The position numbers were made by a program, and so were the translations under genes. A DNA stretch of 64,000 bases from Tigriopus japonicus (Eukaryota > Arthropoda > Copepoda > Harpacticoida > Harpacticidae). Location: the NCBI GenBank assembly GCA_010645155.1, contig CM021322.1, positions 3,985,713-4,049,712 of the forward strand, given 5' to 3'. Of the stretch, positions 44,401-55,474 are shown in pieces. The notes beneath the pieces were generated by a model. It searched no databases. It had not been told where the DNA came from and worked only from the letters and a program-made list of their open reading frames with translations. Position 1 is the first letter of the stretch; each line of letters starts with the position of its first letter.

Positions 44401-47316
44401 GATCAAGGAATGGAATCGAGAAGTACTTTGGGACGGACTCTGGATCGACATGAATGAACCCGCCAACTTTGAACATGGAGGCTTGAACGGTTGTGAAGAG
44501 AACAAGTGGAACAACCCACCCTATGTTCCCAATTGGAACAGCTCGTCAGGCATGATTACCAAGACTTTGTGTATGGATGCTGAACACGTGGGCGGCTCTC
44601 ATTATGACACCCATTCCATGTATGGTTGGTGGGAGGCCGTGGCCTCTGTTCAAGCCGTTCAAGAGGCCACCAATGAGAGAGGATTGGTTTTGAGTCGATC
44701 CACGTTCATTGGAGGAGGCAAATATGCCTCCCATTGGTTGGGAGACAATTTCGCCGAATGGGACAATTTGAAGTTTTCAATCATTGGTATCCTTCAGTTC
44801 AATCAGTTTGGATTTCCTTTGGTTGGAGCGGACATTTGCGGCTTTAATGGCGATTATGATCCCGAGATGTGCGCTCGATGGCAACAACTCGGAGCTTTCT
44901 ACCCATTTGCTCGGAACCATAATGGCATCAATAATGTACATCAAGATCCTGGTGTGGACCCATTTGTGGCACCCATTGCCAAAACTGCCATGGAGGTGAT
45001 TTAGACTCGGTTTCAGACTGACATTCAAGGCTGAGATTACGTAGCTTTATTTTTAGATCCGATACTCGTTCTTGCCGTATTTGTATTCTTTGTTTTACGA
45101 GCACACTCTACATGGATCCACCGTGTTCCGACCATTGTGGCATGAATTCCCACTGGATGTCACGACATGGACCATTGACGAGCAGTTTCTGTGGGGAAAT
45201 GCTCTTCTTGTCTCGCCAGTTTTGAGGGTAAATTAGTTCTTGAAACACCGTTGAAAACAGTACTTTATCTCTGAGTGATGTCATCAAAACGCAATTAATT
45301 AAGATGTTAGAAAAAGTAAAGAAGACCATTACTTGATTGCAATGCACGATTGAGTGCACTATGATCAATGAAGGCCAATCGATGTGTTGCATTACCATTA
45401 GTCAAACTTTCAGTTATTTTACTGCAATTTGTCACTTGATTGAGCTAGCAGCATTGGTTCTTTTGGTAATCGACCTTGTTTGAGAGCGAGTTTTCCGAGT
45501 ATTTTCGTAATGTCCTCAAGGATGTTTGCAAATAGCTAAAGCGTTGTTGAAAATTCATCTAATGGGCATCTTGACGTTCAGAGATGAGGCGTCTTGGTTT
45601 CATGCTTTTCGCTTATCATTTTGCGGTGCAAATCCCCCCTCTGTTAAAAACTTGAAACAAAAAGAGCCAACCCACGGTCTCATCAATTATTGCTTTGATG
45701 CATTTCCCTTCTTTTTCTTTTGTAGCCCGGTGAAACGTCCGTAAAGGCCTATCTGCCGGAGGCCAGATGGTTCGACTTTTACACTACCGAGGAAAGCGAA
45801 GCACGAGGAAACTTTTCCGACTTGGACGCCCCTATTGAGAAACTGCCGCTTCATCTCAGAGGAGGAACTATTATTCCAACGCAAGTAAGTTCTATGATCT
45901 ATACCAAGAAGCACTGGAATCATGGAGTGGGCGGCTAGCAATTAGAATAATGATTTCCAGTAAGAACAATGGAATTACGTTCTTCTGCAAATGAGACCGT
46001 GTATACATGTTTATGTATGTACACATAAGATATGTGTATGTTGACAAGAATACGTATTTCAATTCTCAGCTCAATCGAATGTCGGGGACAAAAGTTATGC
46101 TAACTCAAAGTTCAGTGCAAATCCTACCGAGAATGAATGAACAAGCCCGTTTTACCACAAAAGGGCGAGTTCATTCATTCTTTGCTTTCTTCAGTACATA
46201 AGTTTGAGAAGGCATAACTTTTCACTCCGGCTTTCGATTGGTCTGAAATTTGAAATACGTGTTCTTCTCAATGAAAGCTAGGTCTCATTTGTAGAAGAAC
46301 GCAAATGGTTCGTTTCTGCTGGAAATCGTAATTCTCATTGCTAGCCTCCCACTCCATGATTTCCGTGCTTCTTGTCTATACCTACAGACCCATCATTTTT
46401 CGTCCCAAAAATGGTAGGAGTTGTGAAACTTTGAGACAGTGACGTAATTTCTGTGTCAAGTTTAATGAATTAGGATTTTTCCTCAAACCCCGGCCTTTAA
46501 AAGTATCCTTGCGGGAAAATGCGGAGAGTTATAAAGAGTGTAAGGGAGATCTAGAGACCTGATTTCCCTCACTGCTTTGAAGTCATGACTGCACAAGGAG
46601 CGAAGGTCATTTGTATTCATTAAAATACGAAATCTTTTGGATTTTACTACAGTCTAAATGAAATTCCTCTCTTGGTAGCAGGTGGAATAGGGCTCGTTAA
46701 TGAGAGCATTGAACAAAAAATGCTTGGTCTAGGACCACTTTTTCTTAGAGATAAGCTCAAGGGGCAAAATATTTGCTTTCTTAACCTCGGAACAAAAAAA
46801 GGCAACAAATGTGGGTTGGTCCACATCCACTTGGCCCTTGTTGTCAGAACTGCAATGTTGCAAAATTTCCAGGCCCATTCCAGGGTTACTCACGATGAAT
46901 TTAGAACTACAGTTCTGTTCCATTTCCAGGCGTCTGCCATGAACACGGAACAAGCGAGGAAAAACGACCTTCACCTTCTGGTCAGTCTCGACGAGAACCA
47001 AGAAGCTCATGGTGTTTTGTATTGGGATGATGGTCAGAGTTTGGACCCCTCATGGAACAACCATGCTAAGGTGGCTTTCACGTACTCGAACAACCAATTG
47101 AATGGAACAGTGGTGAAGAGCGACCATCCCTCGCTCAACGATCTCCAAATCGGAAAGGTCTCGTTTTATGGGTTGCCCACCATTATTGCTCGGATCCGGT
47201 TCCCCGAAGAATCCAAGTGTGATTGGAATCAGACTTTCGCCTTCACCCAAGTGGATTGCTCGGAGAAGATCAACCCTGCAGCTGATTGGAGCATGGAGCT
47301 CTTCTTTTATTGCTGA
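41437..47316 (+). CDS. GH31 alpha-glucosidase, lysosomal/maltase-glucoamylase type
   Basis: Hydrolyses terminal alpha-1,4-linked glucose from maltose, oligosaccharides or glycogen. Nine exons: 41437-41814, 41871-42129, 42374-42544, 42818-43120, 43972-44097, 44325-44995, 45057-45227, 45726-45884, 46930-47316; 874 residues. A signal peptide (about residues 1-20) is followed by a P-type trefoil domain with the expected cysteines (D-C-H-P ... C-E-Q-R-G-C ... F-C-Y). The GH31 barrel holds the nucleophile Asp454 in W-I-D-M-N-E-P-A and the acid/base Asp553 in H-W-L-G-D-N; their spacing is close to that of human GAA. One trefoil and one catalytic module make it GAA-like rather than the duplicated intestinal enzymes. 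It has no membrane anchor, so lysosomal or secreted digestive roles are both possible. Intron 8 contains MITE copy C, starting 20 bp after the donor. Confidence 0.95.
42552..42710 (-). mobile_element. LINE 3'-end fragment, second family
   Basis: On the minus strand the segment ends with CCATGACATGACCTAGAGTC, GCAATAAAC and an (ATT)n tail. This matches the segment at 61.31-61.44 kb on the plus strand. It is a short 5'-truncated retrotransposon copy in intron 3 of the alpha-glucosidase gene; no coding part remains. Confidence 0.6.
45905..46374. mobile_element. Foldback MITE with 7-bp duplication, copy C
   Basis: A 470-bp copy with ends CAAGAAGCAC and GTGCTTCTTG and a perfect 7-bp duplication TCTATAC (45898-45904 and 46375-46381). 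It has the same arm structure as copy B, with a small insertion of ATGT-type simple sequence in the left arm (about 46004-46030). It lies in intron 8 of the alpha-glucosidase gene. Confidence 0.9.
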
Positions 47317-48023
47317 TTCATGTCTGACAAATAGAATACATCCGAACCTTTTGTTGTTTCAGAGCGCAGATGTACTTTAAGGGGAGTTTTTCGCAATTGG
47401 AAAATTTGGAAAGTCAATATTGTAATGTAGGCACGAAAAACATAGCCAGGCAACCAAATATGCATATGAATATGAATGATCGCAATTGTGAGTTGCAGAG
47501 TTCTTTTACGTCATGTTAAAAAGAGCAAAGGTTTGGCAATATTCTCTATCATTTTCCCACAAGGATCGTAAATAAGGAAAACGGAGGGAAATGGTTGAAG
47601 GGGAATTCTAGGGATCTCAATTTTTTTAACATCAACAACATACGTCAATTCCAACCGGGTACTTAAATCTCTAAATGGGTGCTAAGAATCAACTAGGTTC
47701 GTTATTTTTTCCCAAAGCGGGAATACGTCAATTCATTGAACATGCGCAGCATTAAAAAAGTAATGTAGCAAAAATGTTGAGTCATTTCAATCTCTCAAGT
47801 TTTAATTTCTAGCAAAATACTTGCGACCAAATTTGGACCAAAATCATTCAGGATCATTAATTGTTACTCATTTACAACCAACGATCTAACCAGACATTTT
47901 TTTGGTATGGTTTCAGTGACGATAAACAATAATGTGGATTCTAACGCTGATGCTTCAAATTTTCTTGCATTAACATCTTATCATTTTGGTTGTAAATACA
48001 TTGAACGTAAATAGTCATCATAT
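47317..48023. other. Intergenic between converging genes
   Basis: The space between the ends of the alpha-glucosidase (+) and the zinc-finger/USP gene (-). No further feature or clear AATAAA for either gene was found. Confidence 0.4.
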
Positions 48024-50069
48024 TCAAAATTCACTCTCTGCAAGCACATCCAAAATCGTCTGATTTTTTGCCTTCATAGATACACTCGAGGGCAGATCAA
48101 TGACACTCGTGACTTTTCCATTGCCTTTGAGGGTTGTTAAAGTCGAAGCCTCAGAACTTGTGGATTCAATTGGCTGATCTTTTGGTTCCTTGTTTGACAT
48201 TACAGATGCGGATGTTGATGATGAAGGCTCAGGATATTCAACATCATCCCGACGGTCTCCACTTTGAGGTAGATCCGGCTCGATCAGCTGATTTTCATAT
48301 TCAATTTCTAGCTCGATCCGGTTGAGATTGTTAGTGGAGGACGATATCTCTGCAAAAGTAAATGAGATGCATTTGGCAAGAGCTTCGGGCGAAATTCTAA
48401 TCTTTCTTGACTCACCCATCTTTTTTAGAGCTACAATAACTGCATCGGCATCAAAATCGGGTTTCTTCCTCTCCGTTTGAAACGTGTCTTCATGAACAGT
48501 GACACACTCCAAGGGGTCGGCGGTAAATATCCGGGTTACAAAATGCCCACCCTCACTATGTTCCAAATCATAATGCACGGTTCCGATAACACGGTATTGG
48601 AAGCCAAAAATACTATAAGTTTCTTCCAATTGCAGCGAATAGAGCGCAATCTCCTTGGAATCTCCACCATCCGTGTCGAAAGCGCGATCAATCTCGACAA
48701 AGATGTAATCACCGGCTTGTTTGACCCCGGGATAAACGTGGCACACGGCACCACAACGACATACTTTTTCATGCAAAAATCGATTCAAATGATCGGCTAA
48801 ACTGCTCGTTTTAGAGCCGTCTATCTTCAAGACATAATCTTTACACGAAGATACCACAAACCTTTGGCATTGCTGGCACTCAAACTTCCACTGAAGAAAC
48901 ATCTTGAACGTCGGATCAATATCTAGGAAACCTCGATGTTCCGGAGGACTCGACGCGCATTGAAATAAAGCGCCTCGGAGAAAATCCCCGCAATCCACGG
49001 GCAACTCTCGCACATCAAATTCGGCATAGTTTTGAAACACCCGATCCGCCGTTAAGCCCGCTTTGCCTTGCCGATACTCGAGGAGAAAATGGCCCAAAAT
49101 GCAACTGGCCGCCGAGCAATGTTCCCTATGATGAGCGGGCGGATCCAAACACGTTCCCAAATCCGTCTGCGCCAACAAATGGAGCACGGATATGGCGAAA
49201 CAATCTTGCCCACTGGCATTGGGCAAACCGCGAATGCGTTGCATTTGCGGCGGAGGCGCCGAGGGATCGGCGGTCTCGATGGGATCGATCGGGGCCAATC
49301 CGCGGCGCTTCCGCATGGGTCGCAAAACATCGCCGCGAGTCAAGTGAATATCGAATAAATGTTGGCGCAATCGCTCAAGATTGGGAAACACCGGTTGCGG
49401 GGCCAAGGGACAATCAAAGCAGATCAGATGGCGGGATTCGAACCCGTGGGACCGTCGCCAATGGGCTTGGACGTCGGTGAACAAATTAAATCGCGGACTG
49501 GAACTCCCGCAAACGTGACATAATTGGGCGGAATGGCGATCGGCGATATGATACCGCACCGTGTGACGCGGCCCGATCAAGTCGCAAATCTTGCAGTAAT
49601 CGTAGTCGTGAGCGGCGATCAAATGTTGATGAAAGGCAAGATCGGTGGGAAAGGCCGGTTTCTCGGGACAGAGGAGACAATAATCGCGTCCGAGTCGCTG
49701 TCTTTTGGGGATGGGTCGACCTTGGGCTTGGGCTTGACGCACTTGCTCGTGAAATCGCGCCTTGAGACGGCGTTTGCGTTCACGATCTTGGGCTTGCCAG
49801 GCGTGCGGATCCGCGATTTTCCCGCGATGCCGCAGCTCATAGTGGGCGTTGTACTGGGCGGCGGAGGCGAACGAGTCGCTCCACCCTTTTTTGTCCACGC
49901 AAAACAGACACAAATGGTGATCTTGGCCGTGTTTCAGCAACAAATGCGTCTTGAGTTTCTTCAGGTTGAGGGCTTGATGCGGACAGAGCCAGCATGGGCG
50001 GGCTTCGGTGGGTGGGGGCGGGTCCACGGTCACCACTTCCAAAGGATCCGGGGCTTGGAGGTCCTCCAT
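48024..50069 (-). CDS. C2H2 zinc-finger protein with USP-like (C19) peptidase domain
   Basis: A single uninterrupted frame, 681 residues from the ATG at 50069; the frame is open further upstream to 50150. The N-terminal third holds several Cys2-His2-type units (C-W-L-C, C-L-F-C, C-L-L-C, C-K-I-C, C-H-V-C and C-F-D-C, each with later His pairs). The next part looks like a ubiquitin-specific protease: a Cys box N-A-S-G-Q-D-C-F, a Cys-rich C-Q-Q-C ... C-R-C-G zinc ribbon of the fingers region, and a His box G-G-H-F-V-T, then an acidic tail. USPs remove ubiquitin from proteins; whether this divergent one is active is unknown. The combination and the lack of introns differ from its neighbours. Exact family not recognised. 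Confidence 0.75.
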   Translation of the reverse strand: MEDLQAPDPLEVVTVDPPPPTEARPCWLCPHQALNLKKLKTHLLLKHGQDHHLCLFCVDKKGWSDSFASAAQYNAHYELRHRGKIADPHAWQAQDRERKRRLKARFHEQVRQAQAQGRPIPKRQRLGRDYCLLCPEKPAFPTDLAFHQHLIAAHDYDYCKICDLIGPRHTVRYHIADRHSAQLCHVCGSSSPRFNLFTDVQAHWRRSHGFESRHLICFDCPLAPQPVFPNLERLRQHLFDIHLTRGDVLRPMRKRRGLAPIDPIETADPSAPPPQMQRIRGLPNASGQDCFAISVLHLLAQTDLGTCLDPPAHHREHCSAASCILGHFLLEYRQGKAGLTADRVFQNYAEFDVRELPVDCGDFLRGALFQCASSPPEHRGFLDIDPTFKMFLQWKFECQQCQRFVVSSCKDYVLKIDGSKTSSLADHLNRFLHEKVCRCGAVCHVYPGVKQAGDYIFVEIDRAFDTDGGDSKEIALYSLQLEETYSIFGFQYRVIGTVHYDLEHSEGGHFVTRIFTADPLECVTVHEDTFQTERKKPDFDADAVIVALKKMGESRKIRISPEALAKCISFTFAEISSSTNNLNRIELEIEYENQLIEPDLPQSGDRRDDVEYPEPSSSTSASVMSNKEPKDQPIESTSSEASTLTTLKGNGKVTSVIDLPSSVSMKAKNQTILDVLAESEF

Positions 50070-50187
50070 GGAAAAGAAGTAAGTAAACAACGCGCGATCA
50101 GTGAAGAGGACACAACAATGAAGTAATTCAGCGTTGCCGGAGCATTTCAAGCTGACGCTGTCAAAAGATGAGGGAAAGACTTCTCAT

Positions 50188-51413
50188 CAGGGTGGGCATT
50201 TGATTTTTGGACATTTTGTCCACCCCTGTCCAAAGGGTGTCCAAAAATGTCCAAAAATAAGGCTGTCCAAAAATAGGAGTGTCCAAAAGTGTCCAAAAAT
50301 AGTAATTCGAAAAATAATGGTTAAAAACATTTTTAGAATAACATTCTACAAACTTTCTCTCCAAAATAAACGTCACTTGACGAAATCTAAGCAAGAATAA
50401 GTCAATTCAGCATAAGAAACTTACACTTAATACATTAAATGAGCCAATAACTTGAAGGCCAAACTGGACATTTGAACTTTCCACTCTTTTCATTTGACCA
50501 CCGAGCATCGTCCAAAATGTGGGAAAGAATAATCGACTGAAGGAATGAACGAACAAACGAATTGAGACTGGGACTACTAATAACACGCTCACACCTCACT
50601 TCATGTTAAACATGGTATGCGAGTACATTTTAAAGCTAATTGTGTCTTGATTTGTGACAAGAGAAGGTTACTTAGTATTTTGATTTATATTCCAAAGTTT
50701 ATCATTGTTGCAAGTGTTTCCCATCCAAGAGGCAAGAAGTCTTTTGACCTGACTGTCCAAAAAATGTAAACTATAATAAAGCACACTCAAACTGATATCA
50801 GATTGCAATGTGGGTATTATAATGCTTTTGCCAAAGAATTAAAGCAGTGTTGTTTTACTATTAAAAAAGACAAGACTCTTGTTTACAGATGAGGAAATAA
50901 AATGTAAATCTAGAAACATTTTGAACAGTTACACACATTTTACCATATTGTATAAACAAAACATTTATTTTTTTAACAATTTATTAACAAGTTATCATGG
51001 CAAAGTTTATTTCTCCAAGTAATGTTCCCATTAATAGAACTATTTTTGTTTAAGTACACAACCATGCATTCTTTAGAATTCAATTACTTATGTAGTGAAA
51101 CTGGTTTTTCGTCTGATTTGTACAACTTTCTTTTACGTTTGTTGGACTTTTGGACACTTATGGACATCTTTTGGGGATTTTTGGACACCCTCTGGGGATT
51201 TTTGGACACCTTCTGGGTATTTTTGGGTATTTTTGGGGATTTTTGGACACTTTGGACACTTTTGGACACTTTTGGACACTTTTGGACACTTTTGGACACT
51301 TTTGGACACTTTTGGACACTTTTGGACTCTTTTGGACACTTTTGGACACTTTTGGACACTTTTGGACACTAGGGTGTCCAAAATGCTCTCGATGTCGAAA
51401 AATGCCCACCTTG
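50188..51413. mobile_element. hAT-like non-autonomous element (1226 bp)
   Basis: The ends CAGGGTGGGCATTT and, inverted, CAAGGTGGGCATTT fit hAT termini. Flanking 8-mers CTTCTCAT (50180-50187) and CTTCACAT (51414-51421) match at seven of eight positions. Inside both ends are many copies of TTTTGGACACT-like words in opposite orientations. No transposase found. The left end is only about 120 bp upstream of the zinc-finger/USP start codon. Confidence 0.75.
51140..51375. repeat. 11-bp minisatellite (TTTTGGACACT)
   Basis: About 12 near-perfect 11-bp units at 51240-51370, preceded by longer degenerate units. Several overlapping frames are open on both strands as a result. It forms the right part of the hAT-like element. 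Confidence 0.92.
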
Positions 51414-51421
51414 CTTCACAT

Positions 51422-53565
51422 GGCATTTCATGCCATCCATTGTTATTGGCAAAATAAAACCCGTACTACCCGGGTTAGCATCGGAGAAAAGCCCAACCGG
51501 GGTTTTCGGGTAATTTTTCGGGCGGGGTTTTGGCCATTTTACACAAATTCAGAAACTATTCGATTTTTCCCCAATAAAGAGCAACTTTTAACCTTTTTTG
51601 TCTCGATTACTGAAATCCTGCACGAAAATATTCGAATGACATATTTTACAAGCACTTTCACCGGACCTTTTCAAAAGGTCCAAAAATAGTTTTTTTTTTC
51701 GAAAGTTCTAGACAGACTTTATGAAAACTCTAGAAAACAATGCTCTTAAGGAAGTCAACGGTTTAAAAAAGGCAAACTTATGATTTAAAAAAAAATGCCC
51801 AAAATTGAGACATACACCTGGCCAAATTTGACATTTGTATGTCAATAACCGACATGTTAAGGCAATTTCTCACAAGTAACTTTTGAGAATTATTCACGAG
51901 AGTATTTAAATTAAGGGCATTTAGAAAAAAGAGAAAAAATCTAAAGAAATGCCCGGCCGTGTTTTTGGGTTTAATGTTAACTGGGCGGGGCCATGGTCAA
52001 GAATGTCTTTCTTTTTCTAGAGTAAAAACTAATAAAAATGTCTAAGACTTTGGGGATCGAAAATTTTCGTTCTTGTTTTCTTAGCCCGACGATTTCCGCT
52101 TAACATAGGTCACAGTCTTATTTGATTTTTGTTTCTCTGCCATGGATTTCTATTCTGACATTTTCTGCCAATTTGAATCTCCACTGCCATTGAGTTTTTC
52201 ATCCGTTTTCATCCCTAATGCTACAACTTTGGCAAAAAAAGTGGCAGCATTGAAAATTGACCTTTGGCGTCGCTGAAGCTGGTATCTTCTCGTTATTCTT
52301 GGAGTTAGTGATGTGACTTGGGCAAGTAATGAGTCATCACAGACACCCAAGAACAAGTTGTTGACAAGCATTACTTGGGCAATACATCAATACACTTCCC
52401 AAGCTCAAGGAACATCGGAAGATGCAGTTGCCGGCAGTTGCTCTTTGAAGAGTTAAGATACTTGCAGTGTGACTTAGAAGAAAAAATGTCAAGTTGCATT
52501 TTCGATGATCTTTTGACCTTAATAATTTAGCAATAAATAGTGGAAGTGATACAAAAAAATATTTCAATTTGGATAGCATTTGCAAAACCATGGTTTTTTT
52601 TTGTTTCGGTTCTAGGCCACACATGAATGCACTTTTGAGGCTAATCAAGACCGAGATTTAGAAGTCACACTTTCAGAACAATCTCGTTTACTCAGAGTTG
52701 CCGGCATGAAAAAGTAAAATACCAAATCTTTTTTTAGTATTCTCGAAATATTTTGCATTTCCCCATGTGAGAGAAATGAAGTGTGTAATTTTCTTAAAAA
52801 TACATCCTTTCAAAGGTATGGGCCCTATTTAGCTGAATCAGCCTGGTTTAGTGAAATTCGGATGGCAAGTTTATTCTTCGTTCATAGCAAATTTGGCAAA
52901 CCTGTTAGCTGGGAAAAGTACTTGTACAAGCACCCAAGCTATGCCAAGCTTCAGCAAGCCCAAGCACTGTGCCAGTACAGCTTGCCCAATCTCTTGTTTG
53001 CCCCCCATCACTACTTGGAGTGGTTATTTTTCTCCATGTTTACAAATCGAGAGGTTTTTTGATGGAAAATCAAACTACAAAACCTCCAAAGATATATCTT
53101 TTTGGATTTAGAGTTCAATACAGGGAGCTAGAAGTGAGAGTATTAAGAAATACCCGTCTTTTAGATCTTTTGAGGTCAAGTTTTTGAAGGGGGTTTGGTC
53201 CACAAAGTTGAAAGTATTTTTTCCAAAAAACTTCTAAAAAGATAAACTTGACCCTTCAATCACCTTGGTTACTTCACAAACCTTAGATTAACCCTATCCA
53301 CAACTATTTCCTTTATTCTGGCAAACTCTCCGTTTCAAATTCACAAATACCTATGCAAATATCATAAGCAACCTACTCCGAAGTTCCTTGCGCTTGCCAC
53401 TGATTTCCGACAAAAAAGGTTGCGTGAGAACTTGCTTACATTTGTTTGATTTCGATCTAAAAGTCCGATAAAAATCTGACAGATTGATGCGTGTCAACAA
53501 ACAAATGTTAGGGCATCAAAGTTTCGACTTAAATTACTATTTTGTTTTCACCTCGATCCATCAAA
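51422..53565. other. Intergenic
   Basis: 51480-51990 has GC-richer words such as CCCAACCGGGGTTTTCGGGT and GGGCGGGG set in AT-rich DNA, possibly an eroded repeat, but no termini were identified. 52780-53190 contains short ORFs without family signal. No supported gene. Confidence 0.4.
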
Positions 53566-54261
53566 ATGCGGGGCAAAAGAGGCGCTCCAGCCGAAGTCAA
53601 GGTCTATCAATATCGGTTAGGCGGCCGCTACTGTTCCGTCGTGGGTTGTTCCAACAACGTATATCGGGACAAACCTCGCGGCATCGCCTTTTTCTCCTTT
53701 CCCAAAGTACCCAATCAAAGAGCTCTCTGGATCTCGCGATTAAATCGAGTCGATTGGAGTCCCAACAAATATAGCCGCGTTTGCTCGGATCATTTCCCAG
53801 ATGGAAAATGGAACGCACATCCCCTCCATCCCTCGTACGCACCCTCACTTTTTCCCTCGGAAAATCGAGGCCGTAGCAAAAAGTCACGGAAACAATTGGC
53901 CAGTCCCGCAGAAGTTCAACGGATTCCCATTCGACGTCGAGGACGAAAGGACACGGAAAGTACGGACACGGCTTCAGAAACGGAAGAGTTGAATCAAAAA
54001 GGCCTCGTTGAAACCTTTAAAACGGTGGCTGTCCAAACGGATTCCTCCGCTTCCGAGATCCCGGTCTCCGGATTCCAATGGGTTTGCGAATCCAAAGGGC
54101 TGAATGACAAATCGACAATGGCTGTGGTTCCCGCGGTTCGCGAGGCGGGTTGCGGAACCGATGATCATCGCGTGATTGGAAAGATAACCCAGTTTCCGAG
54201 TTTGTCCGAGACATCTTGCCGAAGAATCAAGGTGGAGTCTCGTCAATCGTGGTACACCTGA
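53566..54261 (+). CDS. THAP-domain protein 1 of the cluster, intronless
   Basis: 231 residues in one exon. The THAP zinc finger (C2CH) is complete: Y-C-S-V-V-G-C-S-N-N gives the first two cysteines, F-F-S-F-P and the conserved W follow, and R-V-C-S-D-H-F gives the final Cys and His. Y-A-P-S-L-F-P stands at the usual AVPTIF position. THAP domains bind DNA in a sequence-specific way; many derive from P-element transposases, but no transposase core is present here. The C-terminal half is Ser/Thr/Glu-rich and unassigned. Unlike the related loci downstream, there is no intron before the R-V-C motif. Confidence 0.88.
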   Translation: MRGKRGAPAEVKVYQYRLGGRYCSVVGCSNNVYRDKPRGIAFFSFPKVPNQRALWISRLNRVDWSPNKYSRVCSDHFPDGKWNAHPLHPSYAPSLFPSENRGRSKKSRKQLASPAEVQRIPIRRRGRKDTESTDTASETEELNQKGLVETFKTVAVQTDSSASEIPVSGFQWVCESKGLNDKSTMAVVPAVREAGCGTDDHRVIGKITQFPSLSETSCRRIKVESRQSWYT

Positions 54262-55470
54262 TGGTCGGGGATCGATCGACCGGAATCGTGAGGGTTGAAT
54301 AACAGCCGGAAGAGGTGGATTCAACTCATCCAAATCTGTCTCAATTTGAGCTCGGACTTTACTTCCGTGGAGGAAAAGTCCCTCTTACCGTGCTGCGTTA
54401 AAAATTGAGGTTAAGTTCTCCGCCGAAAAAGCTATGTGATGATGTTAGCTCAAATTGATATTAGCCATTATTTTCAGATAAAAGGATTCGTTCTAATGAT
54501 CGTGCCGGAGGTATCTTTCTTGAGGAAACGAGATAAGGAGCTTGGAACGAAACTGGTTCACCCCTCGTACACGTGAATCATCAATATGAAGAATCAGCGG
54601 ATATTTTATTCCATTGCCATTTTTACCGTCTTACATTGTTCTGCATCTTCTTCCTTGACTAAATTTTCTCCTGGGATGGGGTTGGGAGCAATGAAGAAGA
54701 AGTTTTGAAACCAAAAGAGTCTCGTGTTCTCGGGCTTAGATAGGCCAGGAATCCCTGAATACTATTATGTAGGTTCTCCCTGGATAGGCCAACCTAACAC
54801 TTTTCCATTTTTTATTATTATTAGGATGCTTTTTCTTCGAGGTAGGGTGTCTCAAATTTTCCGACTTGCCTTTGAACATAGCTTTTCATGAAAAGGAAAG
54901 CAACAAATTGAGAAACTCATCGGCTAAAAAGTGGTATTTGGGTTAAATTTCAGCGCTCAAACATTACGGTTGATAAAAAAACAGATTTTAGTTTTTGAAC
55001 ACCTTGAACCATGTTTTGCGTGTACACGAATGATTGACACTTTTTTTTCAAATGTCCTAGCAAACAGAGTACTTTTCCAAAAAGAAAGGCTATGTCTTGG
55101 TTTAAAAAAATATGGACAGTCTTTATTTTTTTTTGAGGACCTATTATGAAAACCAAGTTAATTGAAGTACAGAGAACATGGCATTGGTTTGAACAACTCT
55201 GAGTCAGTTTTAACCGTTGAAAATATCGCAATCGGCGTCATCTGTTGATTGTCATATTCTTGGATGAAGATCATAAACCATTTTTCCGTACGTGACGGAA
55301 TGTTACAACAACAAATCGTGCAACCTTTAAGTTGGTGGCGGGTTACAAAAAAAATATGAGACTGACAGCTGCTTTTCGCCCATGTAGTCTCAAGAGGTGA
55401 ATTTAGAAACCACAATCAAAACAAACGTGGAAAAGACTCGATTTTGTATTGAACTAACTACCAAAATAGC
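54262..55470. other. Intergenic
   Basis: No gene, RNA or bounded element seen between THAP loci 1 and 2. Confidence 0.4.
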
Positions 55471-55474
55471 AAAA

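Noticed and set aside
51022..51689. Overlapping ORFs on both strands up to 179 codons
   Set aside because: Generated by the 11-bp TTTTGGACACT repeat.
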